Origin: Thermoplasmata archaeon
Lineage (GTDB): Archaea; Thermoplasmatota; Thermoplasmata; Lutacidiplasmatales; UBA184
Assembly: GCA_021828715.1 (NCBI GenBank)
Contig: JAJZDF010000049.1
Span: forward strand, 1-5,822
Reading direction: 5' to 3'
DNA length: 5,822 nucleotides
The notes under the pieces: model-generated
What the model was told of the DNA's origin: nothing
Database searches by the model: none
What the model saw: only the letters and a program-made list of their open reading frames with translations
Translations under genes and position numbers: made by a program
Part shown: positions 5,680 through 5,822 of the stretch, in pieces
Layout of the letters: every line of letters starts with the position of its first letter
Position numbering within the stretch: position 1 is the stretch's first letter

Positions 5680-5822
5680 ATGGGCGCGGGCGACACCGAA
5701 CTGGGACGCGGCGCCCTCTGGATCGGCGGCGTCGGGCGGCCCCCCGCGGGCGGGACGTTCGTCCCCGTCTTCGACCCGTCGACGGGGCGGGCGATCGGCG
5801 AGGCGCCGGTCGCCTCCGACGA
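5680..5822 (+). CDS. Second aldehyde dehydrogenase, N-terminal fragment
   Basis: Only the first 47 codons are present; the gene runs off the window. After an 11-residue leader the sequence reads ALWIGGVGRPPAGGTFVPVF and then DPSTGRAIGEAPVASD. This is the standard opening of the ALDH superfamily: the first beta strands with (I/V)GG, a short loop, then the DP(S/A)TG...I motif. It differs clearly from the first aldehyde dehydrogenase over the same region, so it is not a recent duplicate. The start is fixed by the strong GGAGG site overlapping the preceding stop. If the pair acts in series, this one could be a succinate- or glutarate-semialdehyde dehydrogenase, but neither the catalytic Cys nor any substrate-defining region is visible, so the substrate is a guess from context. 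Confidence 0.85.
   Translation, partial: MGAGDTELGRGALWIGGVGRPPAGGTFVPVFDPSTGRAIGEAPVASD

Noticed and set aside
1..5822. A defence system, mobile element or CRISPR array
   Set aside because: I found no direct-repeat and spacer pattern, transposase, integrase, nuclease or terminal inverted repeats; the content is metabolic throughout.

Overview
The window is very GC-rich DNA (by eye well over 65% G+C) that is almost entirely coding. Every gene I accept reads on the + strand. The clearest clue to the organism is one AT-only island, TATATATAT at 2418-2426, about 45 bases upstream of an ATG and in an otherwise GC-saturated spacer. A single TATA-like box with no paired -35 element looks archaeal. 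With the GC content and compact gene order it suggests a high-GC archaeon (Thermoplasmatota-like lineages are my guess). No rRNA or other phylogenetic marker is present, so a high-GC bacterium is not excluded.

Layout. 2-355: C-terminal end of a YtcJ-type (amidohydrolase family 3) metal-dependent hydrolase, cut by the window edge. About 406-1110: an unrecognised protein with a compact N-terminal part and a basic Ala/Pro tail. 1143-2333: a saccharopine-dehydrogenase-family oxidoreductase that most resembles L-lysine 6-dehydrogenase. 2334-2466: a spacer with a C11 run, a G-quadruplex-capable G-tract cluster, the TATA box and a Shine-Dalgarno site. 2467-4101: a class III PLP aminotransferase of the glutamate-1-semialdehyde aminomutase type with a disordered N-terminal extension of about 90-95 residues. 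4102-4180: a short spacer with a C-tract block and a weak promoter-like TTTA. 4181-5671: an aldehyde dehydrogenase close to gamma-aminobutyraldehyde dehydrogenase (PatD/YdcW). 5680 to the end: the first 47 codons of a second aldehyde dehydrogenase, translationally coupled to the first.

How the genes may work together (inference). An NAD-type amino-acid dehydrogenase making an amino-aldehyde, a PLP aminotransferase and two aldehyde dehydrogenases fit catabolism of an amino acid or diamine through semialdehydes. One reading is lysine to allysine to 2-aminoadipate to 2-oxoadipate. The other is putrescine or cadaverine to an aminoaldehyde, an omega-amino acid, a semialdehyde and a dicarboxylate, which would explain the tandem aldehyde dehydrogenases. 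The sequence does not decide between them.

I saw no tRNA, rRNA, CRISPR array, insertion sequence or other mobile element. No stretch over 300 bases lacks a gene.
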